Positions 33,794 through 46,080 of a stretch of 64,000 bases of DNA are shown here, in pieces. The notes below the pieces were generated by a model that was given only the letters and a program-made list of their open reading frames with translations, searched no databases and was not told where the DNA came from. The position numbers and the translations under genes are program-made. The number at the start of each line of letters is the position of its first letter. The stretch's first letter is position 1. Origin of the DNA: Hemerocallis citrina (taxonomy: Eukaryota; Streptophyta; Magnoliopsida; Asparagales; Asphodelaceae); NCBI GenBank assembly GCA_017893485.1, contig CM030367.1, positions 87,308,910 through 87,372,909 of the forward strand, given 5' to 3'.

Positions 33794-35853
33794 TGATCAC
33801 ACATTACTATAAGTTGTAGTAATACTTTAGAAGCAGAATTCTAGCAAAATTTTCTGACGAGAATAAAATTTGCCAAAATTTTTAGAAGCAGAATACTAGA
33901 AAAATAAAGCAGATGGGTACATGTTTTGATTGCACTTTTCATAAGATTTATAGTTAAAAGAAAGCTTTAGTACTTAGTACATCACAACCAACATTGAAAA
34001 CTTGTTCTAGCACATAATCCCTATGTCGTAATGATGTAAAACTTAACCCTTAATAGAGAATTTCCAAGAATTTTAAAGGATTAATTTTACCAACATGTAA
34101 TGCAGATCAAGTTAGAAATTAAAACAGTTAATTGGTTCGATGGATTTTCAAGAATTGAATTAAGTTTAACATGCCCAATTAACGATTCAGTTCTAACAAT
34201 CAATAAATATATCTCTAAGCATTCTTAGCAAGTAAAAGATACAATATTGATTTGTACTCTAATTAGCAAGTAGAAACGCTCACTCTCAATATTTGTAGAC
34301 GACAGATAAATCAAATAATATTATAGAGATGATAGATGATATCACAAATAATTGAGAAGTGGAAAGAAGTTACCGGGTTCGAAGAAATTTTGCGCAACAG
34401 ATCCCACAGCAAATCAGGATCAAGAAACTGAATCGAATCTGGGGCAAATAGTGACTGCAGCAATGGGTTCCCGGGTGGTGGCGATGTTGGCTGTGGAGCT
34501 CGGGGAGAGGGAGCAGCGACGAGGTGTAGGGTTGGTGGTGGTGTCGGGGAAACAGAGGCGACAGGAAGGGGGTTGGGGATGGCGGCACTGGGGGGTTTCG
34601 GCGGCGGCGAGGGGCTTCGTCGACCAGGAGGAAAGAGGACGAAGGGGGGGGGGGTCGCTGGCGATGGACGGGTGGAGAGTGGCTGGCGATCGGGGGTTGT
34701 TGGTCGGTGGTGGTGGGTGACGGTGGCGTCGAGGAAGGTCGAGGGAGAAGATGAAGAGGATGAGTTAATTGGATTTGAGTTTGATTTGGGGATTAGGGTT
34801 TAGGAATTAAAGTGGATTTGGGAATTTGGGGCTAGTTTTAGAGTTTATCACAAATCCTAAAATTTTATTAGGACTTCTCACAAACCCTAATAATTCTCTC
34901 AGTTGTTTCACACAAAAAAGAAGGATGAAGAGCAATAACTCAACACAATAATTTTGTTAATCAAGAATAGCATATTTTTTAATTATTCTCAAGGCTTATA
35001 TATAGGCTCAAAACAAATCCAAAACAAATCTTAGACAAATCTAGAACAAATCTCTCAAATAAATCTCTCAAATAAACTACATATTGCTTAATCTCAAAAT
35101 AAAATAAAACAGATTTGATATCCTCATCACATAATGCTTAATACACTATTGGGTTGTTAGAGTGCAGCCAAAATGCGAACAAGAGTCTGTGACGGTATCT
35201 ACAGTACGGGGTTGTTTATATAAAAAAAAATCTATGGTAGGCTATGAGAATTATGTAAATTTCTGCTTCAGTTGTGAGTGTGTTGTATTCTACTCCAGCA
35301 TAATAGGCTTACCAGTGTTCTGATAAAAGAAAAGATTAACGATAAGGGACACCGGGACGATACATTGTCTTAACTTATTTGAGCTGCTATCAAAATGATC
35401 ATCAAATAAATCAAAATTAACGGTACGGTGCTAAGTACGACTGTAATCAAAATTAGAGATATCATAAAAATTCTTAGTGTTACATAATTAGTAATTAGCT
35501 AGTAACAATAAATCTGCTAAGAAATCGAGGGACACCAGGACAAGAGTTATCAGACACTAGACACTGAAGATACTGAAGGCAAGAGGAAATTTTGTAGTCA
35601 TCTGTCAAACTAAAATTCCAAATCACAACCAAACTAAAAAGTTTTAAGGTTCACCTATGTGATTTTCAGTACATTCATCCTCTAATGGAATCCATTGTTC
35701 AGATGGCATAATTCAGATGACACCTAATTAGTCATTGACACTTATCATACGAACACCAACTTCGAAACAAATTAAGATAAAACCAAGTTATTAGAGAACC
35801 GCCAACCTTCCACACTGAAGATTGCCCTTAGAAAATGCCAATTTAAAAGTTAA
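33794..35853. other. Intergenic stretch with a GC-rich island, no gene recognised
   Basis: 33794-34340 and 34860-35853 are AT-rich and without plausible genes. 34440-34800 is Gly/Arg-rich in any frame (GGTGGTG, GGCGACGG) and low in complexity. Read on the minus strand, TTTATATAAG-like boxes near 34990-35005 followed by a CT-rich leader suggest an old LTR or a promoter. Not assigned. Confidence 0.4.
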
Positions 35854-37044
35854 TCAGAAGAAAGCTCTGCTACCGTAAAACACTCTGGCCCCGTCCTTCG
35901 TCTTCTGTGTATCCGTCTTCTCCTTCGTCTTCTGGCTCTGTATAGTATCTCCACCATCCTCAGCCTTCGGAGCATCAAGATCCATTGGAAGCTTCATCCT
36001 TGCCAATGACTCTGTAAACTGCTGCATGCTTCTCATGTACAAGTCCACTATCTGCTGTTGCATTGCATTTTGCTCAGCTTCTAGGTTAATATTTCCCATA
36101 GGTGACTTAAAAACCGAACCCATCTCGTCTTCTTTGCTTCCTCCTTCCACTTCTTCCTTGTTTGAAAATTTTTTCTCCTCACTCCCACATTTTGAAGTGG
36201 GAGTATCAGGACAGATACTTCCACCAATGTGATTAGTCTCTACAGTGCAGTTGTTCGAACTTTCCTCGCTCTTCTTTTTCTCCATAGAGTATCCAGAGTT
36301 TCTATCATCACTCAAGCTAGTAGTGGTAGAAGAAGTGAAGGGACCACAACTCTGAGTACTTCCATCCGGTGAATCCTCGCTTGAGTTTGCTGCCATTTCA
36401 TAATCCTCCATTGATTCTGATGATCCTCCTCCCAGTTGCAGGAAAGGAACAGTTGCCGTATCAAAGTACTCGGAAACCATCTTCTGATTCTCCTTCACAA
36501 TATTCATGTCAGGGAATTCAATTGCCCCAAAATCTGCAGGGTCTAATATGACCACCTCTGAAGTGATGGAAGTATTGGGGACTGAACCGGATTCAGAAGC
36601 AAAGTTGCAGGCATCAGATGAAGTGTGGAGAGTAAGTGTGAGCTGGACAGTCCCAGCTGGGGAGTGAAAAAGATCAGTCGATGAAAGAGTGAAATCTTGG
36701 GTCAATTTTTCTTTAGGTGAAACAGCCATTGAAGACAGAGGAACCAGAGCAAAGCCTAGAAGTTGATCTTCTAAATAATTCCTTACTCTGCTCAACATCC
36801 AGATTTCACATTTGAGGACAGCATCCAGATGGGCAACTTTTATTGTCAGATTTTCGTTGAACTGCGGATTCTTGCCACCGCCTTCCACGATGCTAGTGGA
36901 TATGGCATCATCAGGACTGCAGGTTAGGGAGAATTTTGCATATACATCTTGATTGGCGTAGATGCAAATATTGTGAATGTTTCGTGCATGGTGGACATAT
37001 ATATCTAACAGGCCCGAGAAACCCTCATCAACCGCTGAATCCAT
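35854..37044 (-). CDS. C2 domain-containing protein (plant-specific, 396 aa), intact
   Basis: One uninterrupted exon. N-terminal C2 domain at about residues 10-130: SGLLDIYVHHARNIHNICIY, QDVYAKFSL, KNPQFNENLTIKV, DQLLGFALVPLSSM. C2 domains bind membranes, often via Ca2+; here several Asp of the calcium loops are not obvious, so Ca2+ binding is doubtful. Residues ~190-310 are Ser/Glu/Asn-rich and probably disordered. A conserved helical block QQQIVDLYMRSMQQFTESLA and RMKLPMDLD (about 330-360) recurs in plant proteins of this type. The start ATG is the only one before the C2 domain. An AG acceptor in the minus-strand leader (TTCATTGCAG near 37110) would allow a 5' UTR intron. No signal peptide or membrane segment. 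It is the one gene here free of breaks. Confidence 0.9.
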   Translation of the reverse strand: MDSAVDEGFSGLLDIYVHHARNIHNICIYANQDVYAKFSLTCSPDDAISTSIVEGGGKNPQFNENLTIKVAHLDAVLKCEIWMLSRVRNYLEDQLLGFALVPLSSMAVSPKEKLTQDFTLSSTDLFHSPAGTVQLTLTLHTSSDACNFASESGSVPNTSITSEVVILDPADFGAIEFPDMNIVKENQKMVSEYFDTATVPFLQLGGGSSESMEDYEMAANSSEDSPDGSTQSCGPFTSSTTTSLSDDRNSGYSMEKKKSEESSNNCTVETNHIGGSICPDTPTSKCGSEEKKFSNKEEVEGGSKEDEMGSVFKSPMGNINLEAEQNAMQQQIVDLYMRSMQQFTESLARMKLPMDLDAPKAEDGGDTIQSQKTKEKTDTQKTKDGARVFYGSRAFF

Positions 37045-38682
37045 GAAAAATTAGTAGGATTCTTAGCAACTAAAACTTGGATATGGTTTCTGTCTTGTTA
37101 GGTTGAAGTACTGCAATGAAGAACATGTATTACAATTTGAAGAATCAAATTGGGTGGGTGAGTGGGTGGGTGGGTGGAAGAAAAGAGACATGATGATGTA
37201 GATGATACAAATAGTTGATATTTTAATTATTGATATTTTTATATGTGGTGGTTATATTATTCATTTTTCCTCCGTTCTTCTTTGGTTCACACCTTTGTTG
37301 CCTCTCACTTTGCTGCTACCTTTTTGACACTATACTTGATACTTCCTCTTCATGCTCCCTCCTTTTTGGTGTGTTGGGTGGATGTATTGAGTGGTTTGCT
37401 TGCCAATGCAAGCTCCATTGACAGTGACTTTAATGGATCCCCACTCAATTGGGGGGGTGTTGGTTTTTCTTCCCTTGACTACTTTGAAACAAACAACATG
37501 CGCGGCCAAGTGCACCCAAAATGGGGCCTGTGTTTGGGTTGCGGAGCCTTGAAGCAAAAGGCGAGATGAGATGAGATGAGAAGGACTATATAGTCAAATG
37601 CTATGCTTAAAGCTATCTCTTCACTTTGGACGCTTGTTTTGAAAAATATATAATGTCTGCGTCTCATCAAATTGTGGTGTTCGTTTCTTGCCTTAATTTC
37701 TGTGTGTTAAACATGCAGGTCTTTTGTTGCGGAAAGTATTATCCACCACATTTCTGACAAGTATCTTTGCTTAGTTGATTGTACATTTTCTTAATTTACT
37801 TGCTTGCTAGCTACTGTATGATAAAATATGTAGGTCGTTTGGTTTTTTTGTTTTTTTGTTTTTTTGTTTTTTTGTTTTTTTTTGTTTTTTTTTTTAATTT
37901 TATAATTTCTATTATCTATCATCCACAATGTAGAGGTGCTGTAAATTAAAAGAAATGTCATGTTATAATGACCTTTTTTTAGGGATATATGAAAAAATCA
38001 ATTTATTTGGATAGTAAGAATGGTCTATTTTTGAATTATGACGTTATGAAAAGATGATACTTTTAAAAAGAACATCAACTCATATTGGATCATAGAATCT
38101 GTATAAAATATGGGACGATGATCAAGTAGCATAGTTATACATCTATACATCTGATTTTGAATGGGGTGTCACAAGTTCCCTTGCAATACAGTTAATGATT
38201 CCAGTAATAGCCACACGCTAACTCAAGTAAGTCGCAAGCATTTAAAATGACCCAAGAGATTACTCAGAATGTAATTCAAAAGAGAAAAGTGATAGCTTAT
38301 AAGGTGATCAACAATAGTTCTATTACGTCAAAAAACAACAGAAAAGTGAGAGACTGTGGCCACGATCGATCCTGAGTTTAACGGCTATTCCTCTTTCTGA
38401 TGTCAACCGACTGAGAACAGTAGATGCAAGGCGATGTTACATCAAACAAACTAATCCTTTCCACTATCTATTCAATCATACAATATGCTAGTTCTCTCCG
38501 TTTCCCTGCTTCATTTGTACAGATAAAAAAGTCAACCATCCCAGTTTCTTCATCCAGAATATGTTTCTGTTTCATTCACTCACAAACAGATTGGTCATTA
38601 CTTTGATCCTAATAATATTTGATTGCCAGCTAAAGTTTCATAACATATTGAAACATACAATATCACATAATGTGTGATGATC
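37045..38682. other. Intergenic stretch between two genes, with simple repeats
   Basis: Holds a (GGGT)n-like run at 37153-37178 and a (GTTTTTTT)n tract at 37842-37895. The left part should include the C2 gene promoter (minus strand); the right part should include the 3' UTR of the NQR exon. No other gene seen. Confidence 0.6.
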
Positions 38683-39006
38683 TTACATACTCGGTGTTTT
38701 AGACTGAAGTCTAAAGGTAAAATCCTGAAGCGACAATAGTAGTTGCTTTACCCTTTCTTTGGTTTCAGGATCAATCAGATTCCCGTTGCTGTCGAATTTT
38801 AGTGGAGGTTCAAATGCTTTGACTAGCAGTTCGGGTTTGTTGATGAAGTGGATATCAAGAAACACTCCAACCTGGCGAAGATGGTACTGGGATCGTCCTC
38901 CCCCGAAACCTCCACCTGCACTCATTATAGCAGCAGGTTTCTTGGCCCAAACATTTGGCGGCCGAGACGCCCAATCAATAGCATTCTTTAGAGGACCTGG
39001 AATTAG
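38683..39006 (-). CDS. NQR: Last exon of an NAD(P)H:quinone oxidoreductase (NQR-type flavoprotein)
   Basis: Codes LIPGPLKNAIDWASRPPNVW, then SAGGGFGGGRSQYHLRQVGV, FLDIHFINKPELLVKAFEPP and ERVKQLLLSLQDFTFRLQ, stop TAA at 38683. It matches the C-terminal ~107 residues of the plant FMN-dependent quinone reductase (two-electron reduction of quinones, cytosolic). The right end is a good acceptor (minus TTTTTCCAG | CTAATT, 39007) in phase 0. The FMN-binding N-terminal part is not in the next 1.7 kb, which then meets the viral cluster, nor was it recognised at 52200-55000. Either a very long intron carries the insertions, or the gene is truncated. Confidence 0.85.
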   Translation of the reverse strand, partial: LIPGPLKNAIDWASRPPNVWAKKPAAIMSAGGGFGGGRSQYHLRQVGVFLDIHFINKPELLVKAFEPPLKFDSNGNLIDPETKERVKQLLLSLQDFTFRLQSKTPSM

Positions 39007-40709
39007 CTGGAAAAAGAAAACATAAGAACCTAGAAATGCTTGAAAGAAAAAACCTATCAGATGCGCAGTTAAATATCTATTTTGAAATACCCCTGCAACT
39101 ACACCTAAACATCAAAAGCGGTCATGAGCATTAAAATGAAGAATAGTTAATGGTTAAAATCTTTCATAAATTTAAGATCATCCTGAACACTTGATGACCT
39201 GAACTGTTTTATATAGCATCATGGTTATGAAAACAAACTACAGTTTACAGGTCTTATATTTAAGAAACATAAATTGTCTACACTTCGGTCTCCTCTAATA
39301 ATGTACATTGAATAAATGTACTGGACATACACATGTATACACGCTTGCACGTTCACTGTTAGATCCTTGAAGAATTCTTAGCAGTAGTTGGATAATTTAT
39401 CCCTAGCTATATAAAATTTGAATTTAAGACAGGTTTGCCTTTTTTTCTTGAAGAACTTCAGTAACTCAGGGTTTTATTTACTTTCACTTTTATTAGCTGT
39501 ATAGTAGGTTTTCTAAACCAACTTGGCTGGATCCGGGGTTAAAATTCACGCTTAGTGGGAATTGGTCGATCTTATATCCATGCATCAGCCAATGATATTT
39601 GCGTCTAAAGATCATCCTTAATTCCTAATTTAATTGTCAAAAGAGTTTAAATTCTTTGTACTCAGTTGAGAGTTCAAGATTCCTAGTACATTCTAGGTTT
39701 AAGAAGTTGTTTTGGCTTTTAGTTTGTTATTGTTCGGTTCTTTTTGGGATATATGCTTTATCAAATTTATTCATTAGACTATAACTTCCTTGTGAGCAGC
39801 TTGACATATCTCACTTAAAGTTTCATGTAGACATCAAAATTATACATCAGGTGTAGCTTGAATAGGAGGATAGGCCGCTCGGATTTGACCCCAGGTAGTG
39901 GTTGGCTGCCACCTATTTTTAATGGAAGGAGGAAACGCAAGTCAAAGGCCAGCTGACTGCAATGTCAGTTCAAGGGGTGAGGTCTTTCTGCAGGGAGAAG
40001 CAAGCACAATCAGTCTGACTCATGTTCGGTTCGAGCCAAATGTTTAGTTCGATAAATTGATCAGGTGAGTTTGTTCAAGTTACATTCGATGGCTAAGGAT
40101 GAGACCCAAAATAAGTGAGGGCTAATGAGGGCTACACCACATAATGAAGTTGTTCTTTTTTGAAGGAGAAAGAATCAAGTGGCTAGTGTGAACATCTAGG
40201 AGATTATGATGTTTGGAATGAAAACAAGGGAGTTGAATAGACTAGAGGGAGTCATGTTCTACCACAAAGAAAATCGAGTAAAAGTTGATGGTTGGTGATG
40301 TTTGATAATCAATAATGAAGGGGTTCTTCACCAAATAGAAGTTCTTTACAAAATAAACCTTATATCATATTTATGGGTTGGGTAAAGTCTTGAAAGTTCA
40401 CATTGAGATAGATAATTATTCAACAAGGAGGTGCTAACAGCCTTTGGTAATTGATTATGTCTTTTCCATAATTTGTCTCTGTTGAACATCGGAGGTTAGG
40501 AAGAGATTACTTTTAAACTGATGGTCAATAAGCATATAATACAGAGAGAAGAGTTGTGAGAAAATATTCCCATAATGGATGAGAATAATAGCAAATATTC
40601 AATAGACATAAACAACATAGTTTGGAAAAGATATTCTGCAATATCTATCCCCATATATTCTGGTATCTCCTACATAATGTTGAAAATTCTTCCAAGATCC
40701 TGTATATTA
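39007..40709. other. Presumed intron or intergenic DNA, no exon recognised
   Basis: AT-rich. The segment 40653-40708 has an inverted copy at 51572-51627. No repeat family identified in the remainder. Confidence 0.5.
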
Positions 40710-41233
40710 TCTAATAATACCCCTGGTACTAGCAAGTTTCCGAGTCTCAATATTTCATCCTACCATCTTAAGAAATAGTCTTAACAAGAAATAATACAGT
40801 AAAGAAAGAGTCTAACAAGAAATAATACAGTCAAATGAAAACAAATAAAGACAAGGAAAAACAAGTCTACTGGAGACTGCATGTAAAAGATAAACTAAAC
40901 AAATCTCAAGTAGAGGACAAACACTCACTAACATCACTATGTAGGAGAAACTGAAGATATTAAGAAAGTATGAAACTAAGCTCCCAATTTTTTATTTGTC
41001 ATTTTTCATCTCACCAAAAACTTTAAAGAGCTTGAAAGACATCTTAGTGCCACTTCAAAATAAAAAGAAAACCTGTTAGGGAAGAGATGATAAATCAGGT
41101 GTCAGTACATGGTTTGGGGACAAACAGGATTTGTGGACGTAACCAGATCGAGATGGTGTAGCGATGGAGGCATTGGCAACGTTGCCAACGATAAAAATAG
41201 AGTATTGTTTTAGGATTCGAATCTCCTCTATTC
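40710..41233. repeat. 525-bp flanking direct repeat, left copy
   Basis: Nearly identical to 51675-52200 (about five differences by eye), in the same orientation. It ends ...GAATCTCCTCTATTC exactly where pararetroviral sequence begins. Non-coding; contains a short internal duplication (TAACAAGAAATAATACAGT). Confidence 0.93.
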
Positions 41234-41269
41234 GATCAAGACAGCACAGCGTGGTGATAATCCCGTCAT

Positions 41270-42688
41270 ATGTTAGAACCACTCTATTCTAACGACCCAT
41301 TAAAATGGTTTGAGAAAAGCCCCAGATATTGTAATCTAGAATTCTTAGAAGAACACCGCGATACTAAAATCCAAGTTAACAGTATCATGGTTTCTCCTAT
41401 TGACAAAATCGAATTTGCAAAACAAATTCAAGAGTTACTAGACCTTAAATTAATACAAAAAAGCTATAGTCCACATTCCTCCCCAGCTTTCCTTGTACGG
41501 AATCATGCAGAAGTAAAACGAGGAAAAGCCAGAATGGTTATTAATTACAGAAAATTAAATAGTTGTACAAAATTGGATGGCTACTTCATCCCCTCTGCTG
41601 AACAATTGATTAAGCAGATACAAGGAGCCAAATATTATAGTAAGTTCGATGCGAAGTCAGGTTTTTGGCAAATAAAACTCCAAAACAAATCTTCGATAGA
41701 ACTCACAGCATTTAGCTGTCCACAAGGACATTATGAATGGTTAGTAATGCCTTTTGGATTAAAAAATGCTCCCCAAATATTCCAAAAATGGATGAATTCT
41801 CTATTTGGACATCTACCATTTGTCGTTGTCTATATAGATGATATTCTCGTCTTCTCACCTACAGCAGAAGATCATAAACAACATCTTTTACAGGTAACTC
41901 AACTGCTATTACAGCATGGAGTTATCCTTAGTCCTAAAAAGATCGAACTCTTTAAAACAGAGATCGAATTTCTAGGAAAATATATTAAACAAGGAACAAT
42001 TGAACTTCAACAGCATATTTATGCTAAAATAAAAGATTTTCCAAAAACTTTCTACACCCTAAAGGAACTTCAAAGTTTTCTAGGATTATTGAACTATGGA
42101 AGAAAATTCATTCCTAATCTTTCATCCAAGGTTCAAAATCTTCAACAGAAATTAAATGAAGAACAAGCAAAATACAAAGCTTCAACAGGTGAACCTAGAT
42201 GATGGAACACTGATAAAATTTCCATCACCTTATCAGAAAAGGAAGACAGAGAAATCTCAGAGATTAAACATTCAGTGTTAGATCAAAAGATCCTTTACTT
42301 TCCTACTGATCAGGAAGTAATTACGTTACAAACAGATGCTTCTGATAATTTTTGGTCAGGAGTACTTGTTGCTAAACACAAAGAAATTATAGCCTATACA
42401 TCAGGCAAATTTGACAGAACACAGGTCAAATATTCCACTTATGATAAAGAACTGTTAGCTATAAAATTAGCTTTGAAAAGTCTAAAAATATATTTGTTAT
42501 ATCGCAGTTTTTGTATAGAAACAGACAACAAATCAGTTGCCCAGTTTCTAAAACGAAAAACGTATAACAATCCTGAAGAAAATCTCAGGAGAATTAGACT
42601 AGCAATATATTTCGAAATCTTTTCATATGAAGTCAAATACATTCCTGGTTATACTAACCATGTCGCTGATCTTCTTACCAGGCAATGA
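41270..42688 (+). pseudogene. Pararetroviral RT and RNase H, segment A
   Basis: RT motifs: KARMVINYRKLN, YYSKFDAKSGFWQIKL, MPFGLKNAPQIFQKW and YIDDILVFSP (41831). RNase H: LQTDASDNFWSGVLVA, YSTYDKELLA, ETDNKSVAQF, PGYTNHVADLLTR. An in-frame TGA at 42200-42202 separates the two domains; the frame is the same on both sides. The upstream connection to protease is lost through a deletion at 41266. The stop of RNase H overlaps the next ATG as ATGA (42685-42688). It replicates the genome through an RNA intermediate in the family. Confidence 0.93.
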
Positions 42689-44206
42689 GCGACGACGACT
42701 TCAATGCAAAGTTCAATAAACTACTGGAGCAAATGAAGCGACCAGAAGGATGGCAGCAAGCAGGATCAAAGAAGACCCAGAAGGTCTCCACAGAGACCGG
42801 TACTTCATCCACTCCCACAGGAGTAGATGCCGCACGAAAGGGTAAACAGGTCCTACAGACCGAACCTGCTCCACAGAGCAAAGCTCCACAGAGCAAAGTC
42901 TCCACAGAGACGACTCCAGCCTCCACTGAGGCAAGAAAGACCTTTGTTCCATATAACAAAGGAAAAACGGTTCCAACAGAACCAAAAAAGACTTTCGCCG
43001 CATCCACGGTGAAAGATTGGTATAACATGGAAATGAAGGCTCATGACCCTCAGCTCTATTTAAAATTCAATGGCTGTTTTTGAGCCGTACAGTCTGCCGA
43101 TTTCAGAACGGTAAACTTTTGGCTCACTAAACTCGAAGGTGATTTTCTCGCAATCATACGAGATATTCGCCAATACCAAGCACGACAAAACGAGACACAC
43201 AGCCTCCTCCTTAAACTAACACAGTTCTCGTCAACCTCGAGATCAGCAGCTCTTAATCAAAGAGAAGCAGCCTTATTCACAGGCAACACTCCTGAACAAA
43301 GGATTCTACATGAGATTTTCTCCCAGATGGACACTCCCAGATGGACACCACAGATCTGGTTAATCTAAGGATTCAAGACTTCTTAGAATTATTGAAATCT
43401 CTGAATATAAATACAGATAAAACGAAAAAATTAGAAGCAAAAATCATGGTACAAAACATGCTCTCCATGTACCAGCAAAATCTGCTCGATGATTCTAGTC
43501 TTCTCAATTTCTTTAAGAAACTAGAAGACACTGACATTATCTCGTTCTTCACAGATGAAGAAATTATCAAGAATAAAAACGACAGACCACGTCTCGTCAT
43601 CTTCTTCAAAGATATTCAAAAATATCAGACGCACATTCGAAAGGAAATTGTGCATGAGATTTATGTGAACACTAACAATCCTGAAGAGTATGCCAACTGC
43701 ATACCAGAAATTTGCCAGATCAAATTACTTGACTATGCAAATCGGTTCCAAAATATCTTTATGTTCCGTATTTGGTCAATATGGGAAGAAAGGCAGTATG
43801 TCAAATTGTTCCCTTCAGTCCAACTATGGGAACTGGAACGAGTCACAGAATAACCTCGCCATCAGTTCACAAAATTCAATAAAAAAGAATTCTCTGAGGA
43901 TCAAGAACGACTCCTTGCAGCTCAAGAGTTCTTTGATCACATAACAGAAGCAGCTGCTCTCAGCACGCATGCTATACATGAAGGAAAAACAATTTTACTC
44001 ATACACACACTATCTGTAACTCCCTTAGAGTCCTCGTCCCTCCGACATCAAAAGGCGCACTCCTTCCTGACCTCCCTCAAGCTAGGCAGATTAGGAGAAA
44101 CGGCACAAGAAGAATACCTAGAGCACCAAGAAAGCATACAACGGGCTCTTGACGGATCTAATTCAATAGATTCGGATATGCTAGGTGACCAGGCAAGCAC
44201 TGATTA
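42685..44206 (+). pseudogene. Second viral ORF after RNase H, unknown function, segment A
   Basis: Starts MSDDDFNAKFNKLLEQMK, then a Lys/Thr/Ser-rich linker with repeated QSKAPQSKV-type units and later Gln/Glu-rich helical sequence (DIRQYQARQNETHSLLLKL, RPRLVIFFKDIQKYQTHIRK, IRWSIW-type FRIWSIWEERQYV). Position and helix content suggest the ORF2 of florendoviruses or a transactivator analogue; no motif proves it. TGA at 43081-43083, a frameshift near 43340-43370 and TAA at 43851-43853 break it. Segment B carries the same region with different lesions. About 507 codons long in total. Confidence 0.75.
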
Positions 44207-44730
44207 AAGAAGCATGGTGGACCCCACTACCACCTAGCGTAAAGATAAGATTCCTTCTTATCTTCGGACACAAAATGAAAGACAGCTAACCTGATGGAGA
44301 CAGCTCACCAACTGCCAGCTACCTCTCCACTACGAAAAGATGATTAAGACAGCGCACCTACTGCCAGCTCCCACTCCACTTGCAAAAGAAAGATGCTCTT
44401 CCAGCATTCCTCCGCTATAAAAGAAGAGCTTCATTACCTTGTATAGACATCGAGTTTTTATGTATTCAGTTTTTTTCTTTTCTTTTGTGAGCTTTTGAGT
44501 TTCTTTTCTTTCAGCTTCCGTTCCTTGTACTCTATTATTTGTTGTGTGTGCGATCCCCCCAATCTGTTGGGTTGTAAGGAGCTATAGGCTCATCCGAGGC
44601 TTAATCCTAGCTATAAATCCACGGTTAGGAATATCATTAGTGTAAGAGAAATCTCATAACTAAACTTAGAAAAAGAAAGATTATGAAGAGTACGAGTTAA
44701 TCAGTAAGAATCAATATTAAACTATAGAAT
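44207..44730 (+). promoter_or_regulatory. Viral intergenic region with pregenomic RNA promoter, segment A
   Basis: TATA box TATAAAA at 44416-44422, preceded by an inverted repeat AAGATAAGA/TCTTATCTT (44242-44264) and CT-rich blocks. Downstream leader with TTTTCTTTTCTTTTGTGAGC. The primer site expected after CCCCCCAATCT (44560-44570) is missing here; sequence jumps to GTTGGGTTGTAAGG. This region should drive the full-length viral RNA. Confidence 0.75.
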
Positions 44731-46080
44731 ATGTTTCTTCCTAAAATGGACGACTTAAGGAGAAATCCTATAATTACTGATGATCAACATCAGTGTACAC
44801 ATAGGCTAAGCAATGAACACTATGAACACTTTGTTCACCTACCAACACATGGATCCTTAAACGCAGAGATCTTTAACTACATGGTAGATCTTTTACAAGA
44901 TATAAAAACAGAGGTTAAAACCCTAAATACATGGTTTCCTAGATTAGGACAACCAGTAAAATCAACAAACTATCCTTTATCCTGTTTAGCAAAACCACGG
45001 ATAAATATGGTAAAGTATTCCACATTAGGAAAAAATACCATACAAATAAATGATGTAGATAAGATCTATTATGAAGCTTTTCTCCATTTACAAGAAAAAG
45101 AATTACTTGGAGAAATAGATAGTATAGATGTATTTTCATATTATGAAAAACATGAATCTGCTATTAATTATTGGTTATACAAACATCATCAAGAATCAGA
45201 CACTGATTCTGAAATAACCTCACAACTTGAGGGAAACTTGTCCGACACATCGGACAATTCCGACACATCGGAAACACAACAGTACGCAATTCGTACAAAT
45301 GGGACTGGCCCATTAATGCTAGAAGGACCTGGTGGTACTCCACCACCACCTCCTCCTGGTCATCACATACCACCACCTGCATCACAAGCATCTAGTATAG
45401 ATACAGTTATGCAACCTAGAGCCAATATTGATCACATCTCCACAAGAGAAGATTGGCTGCAACATAAATCATCAGCCCATACGCAGGGGTTAATATTAAA
45501 TATCGATAAAATTCCCCATCGAAAGATAAAATCTTACCTCCAAAATTGGTTACAAAAAATGCTTGGAAATATACACATATTACCAGTCATGACTGTAGCT
45601 AATTTTTTGCATTACGCAACTAGTACATGGGAAGGCGATGCCCTTCATTGGTTAACTAGTCTTGAAAATACAAACAAAGTTGTCTTAAACGGCATAAATG
45701 CATCCATTGATGCAAAAACAGCTTTAACAGAACTAATCGACATATTAACTACCGATCTGACTGGTGAAACACTAATCACCGAACACGAAGCTGAAAAACA
45801 ACTTATGAAAATGCAACTATGCGATATTTGCATGTTAGAAGAATTTTGTGCAAAATATATCGGATTGATTTTTCACCTCGGTAACATAGATCAAAAACTA
45901 TTCTGGATGAAAGGATTTTTTTCAAAAATCCCATATCCATGGAATAACCTAATACAAGAAAATTATAATAAATTAGTCGCCACGGTGCCTAATGCACGAA
46001 ACGCATCATCCACAGGAAATCTAAAAAAAGCTTGTATGGAAACAATGGAAAAATATGAGTTTGGTGGTGGATTAAAGTGA
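44731..46080 (+). pseudogene. Viral coat protein, N-terminal and central part, segment A
   Basis: 449 open codons. N-terminal segment with helical EIFNYMVDLLQDIKTEVKTL, an acidic Asp/Ser stretch (SDTSDNSDTSET), a proline run (GTPPPPPPGHHIPPP), then a coat protein core (SYLQNWLQKMLGN, FLHYATSTWEGDALHWLTSL). It is open but not complete: at ~46062 it runs into inverted protease sequence from segment B, giving a false end FGGGLK. The basic tail and CCHC knuckle are on the other strand at 47366-47690. The movement protein usual for the family is not recognised. Confidence 0.82.

Larger units (their letters stand above)
41234..46062 (+). mobile_element. Endogenous pararetrovirus (Caulimoviridae), segment A
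   Basis: Order on the plus strand: protease C-terminal scrap, RT, RNase H, second ORF, intergenic promoter, leader, coat protein N-terminal part. The circular viral map is therefore cut inside the protease and again inside the coat protein. The protease-RT linker is deleted at 41266, and the primer site is deleted in the leader. At ~46062 it joins segment B in the opposite orientation. Gene order and the second ORF after RNase H look florendovirus- or petuvirus-like; genus not settled. Not able to make a full product: stops, frameshifts and missing parts. Confidence 0.92.

Noticed and set aside
34352..34803. Gly/Arg-rich open frames of 122 and 76 codons
   Set aside because: Low-complexity GC island; no start context, splice sites or known family.
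41076..41282. Minus-strand open frame spanning the left viral junction
   Set aside because: It crosses from duplicated host DNA into viral sequence, so it did not exist before the insertion; no homology.
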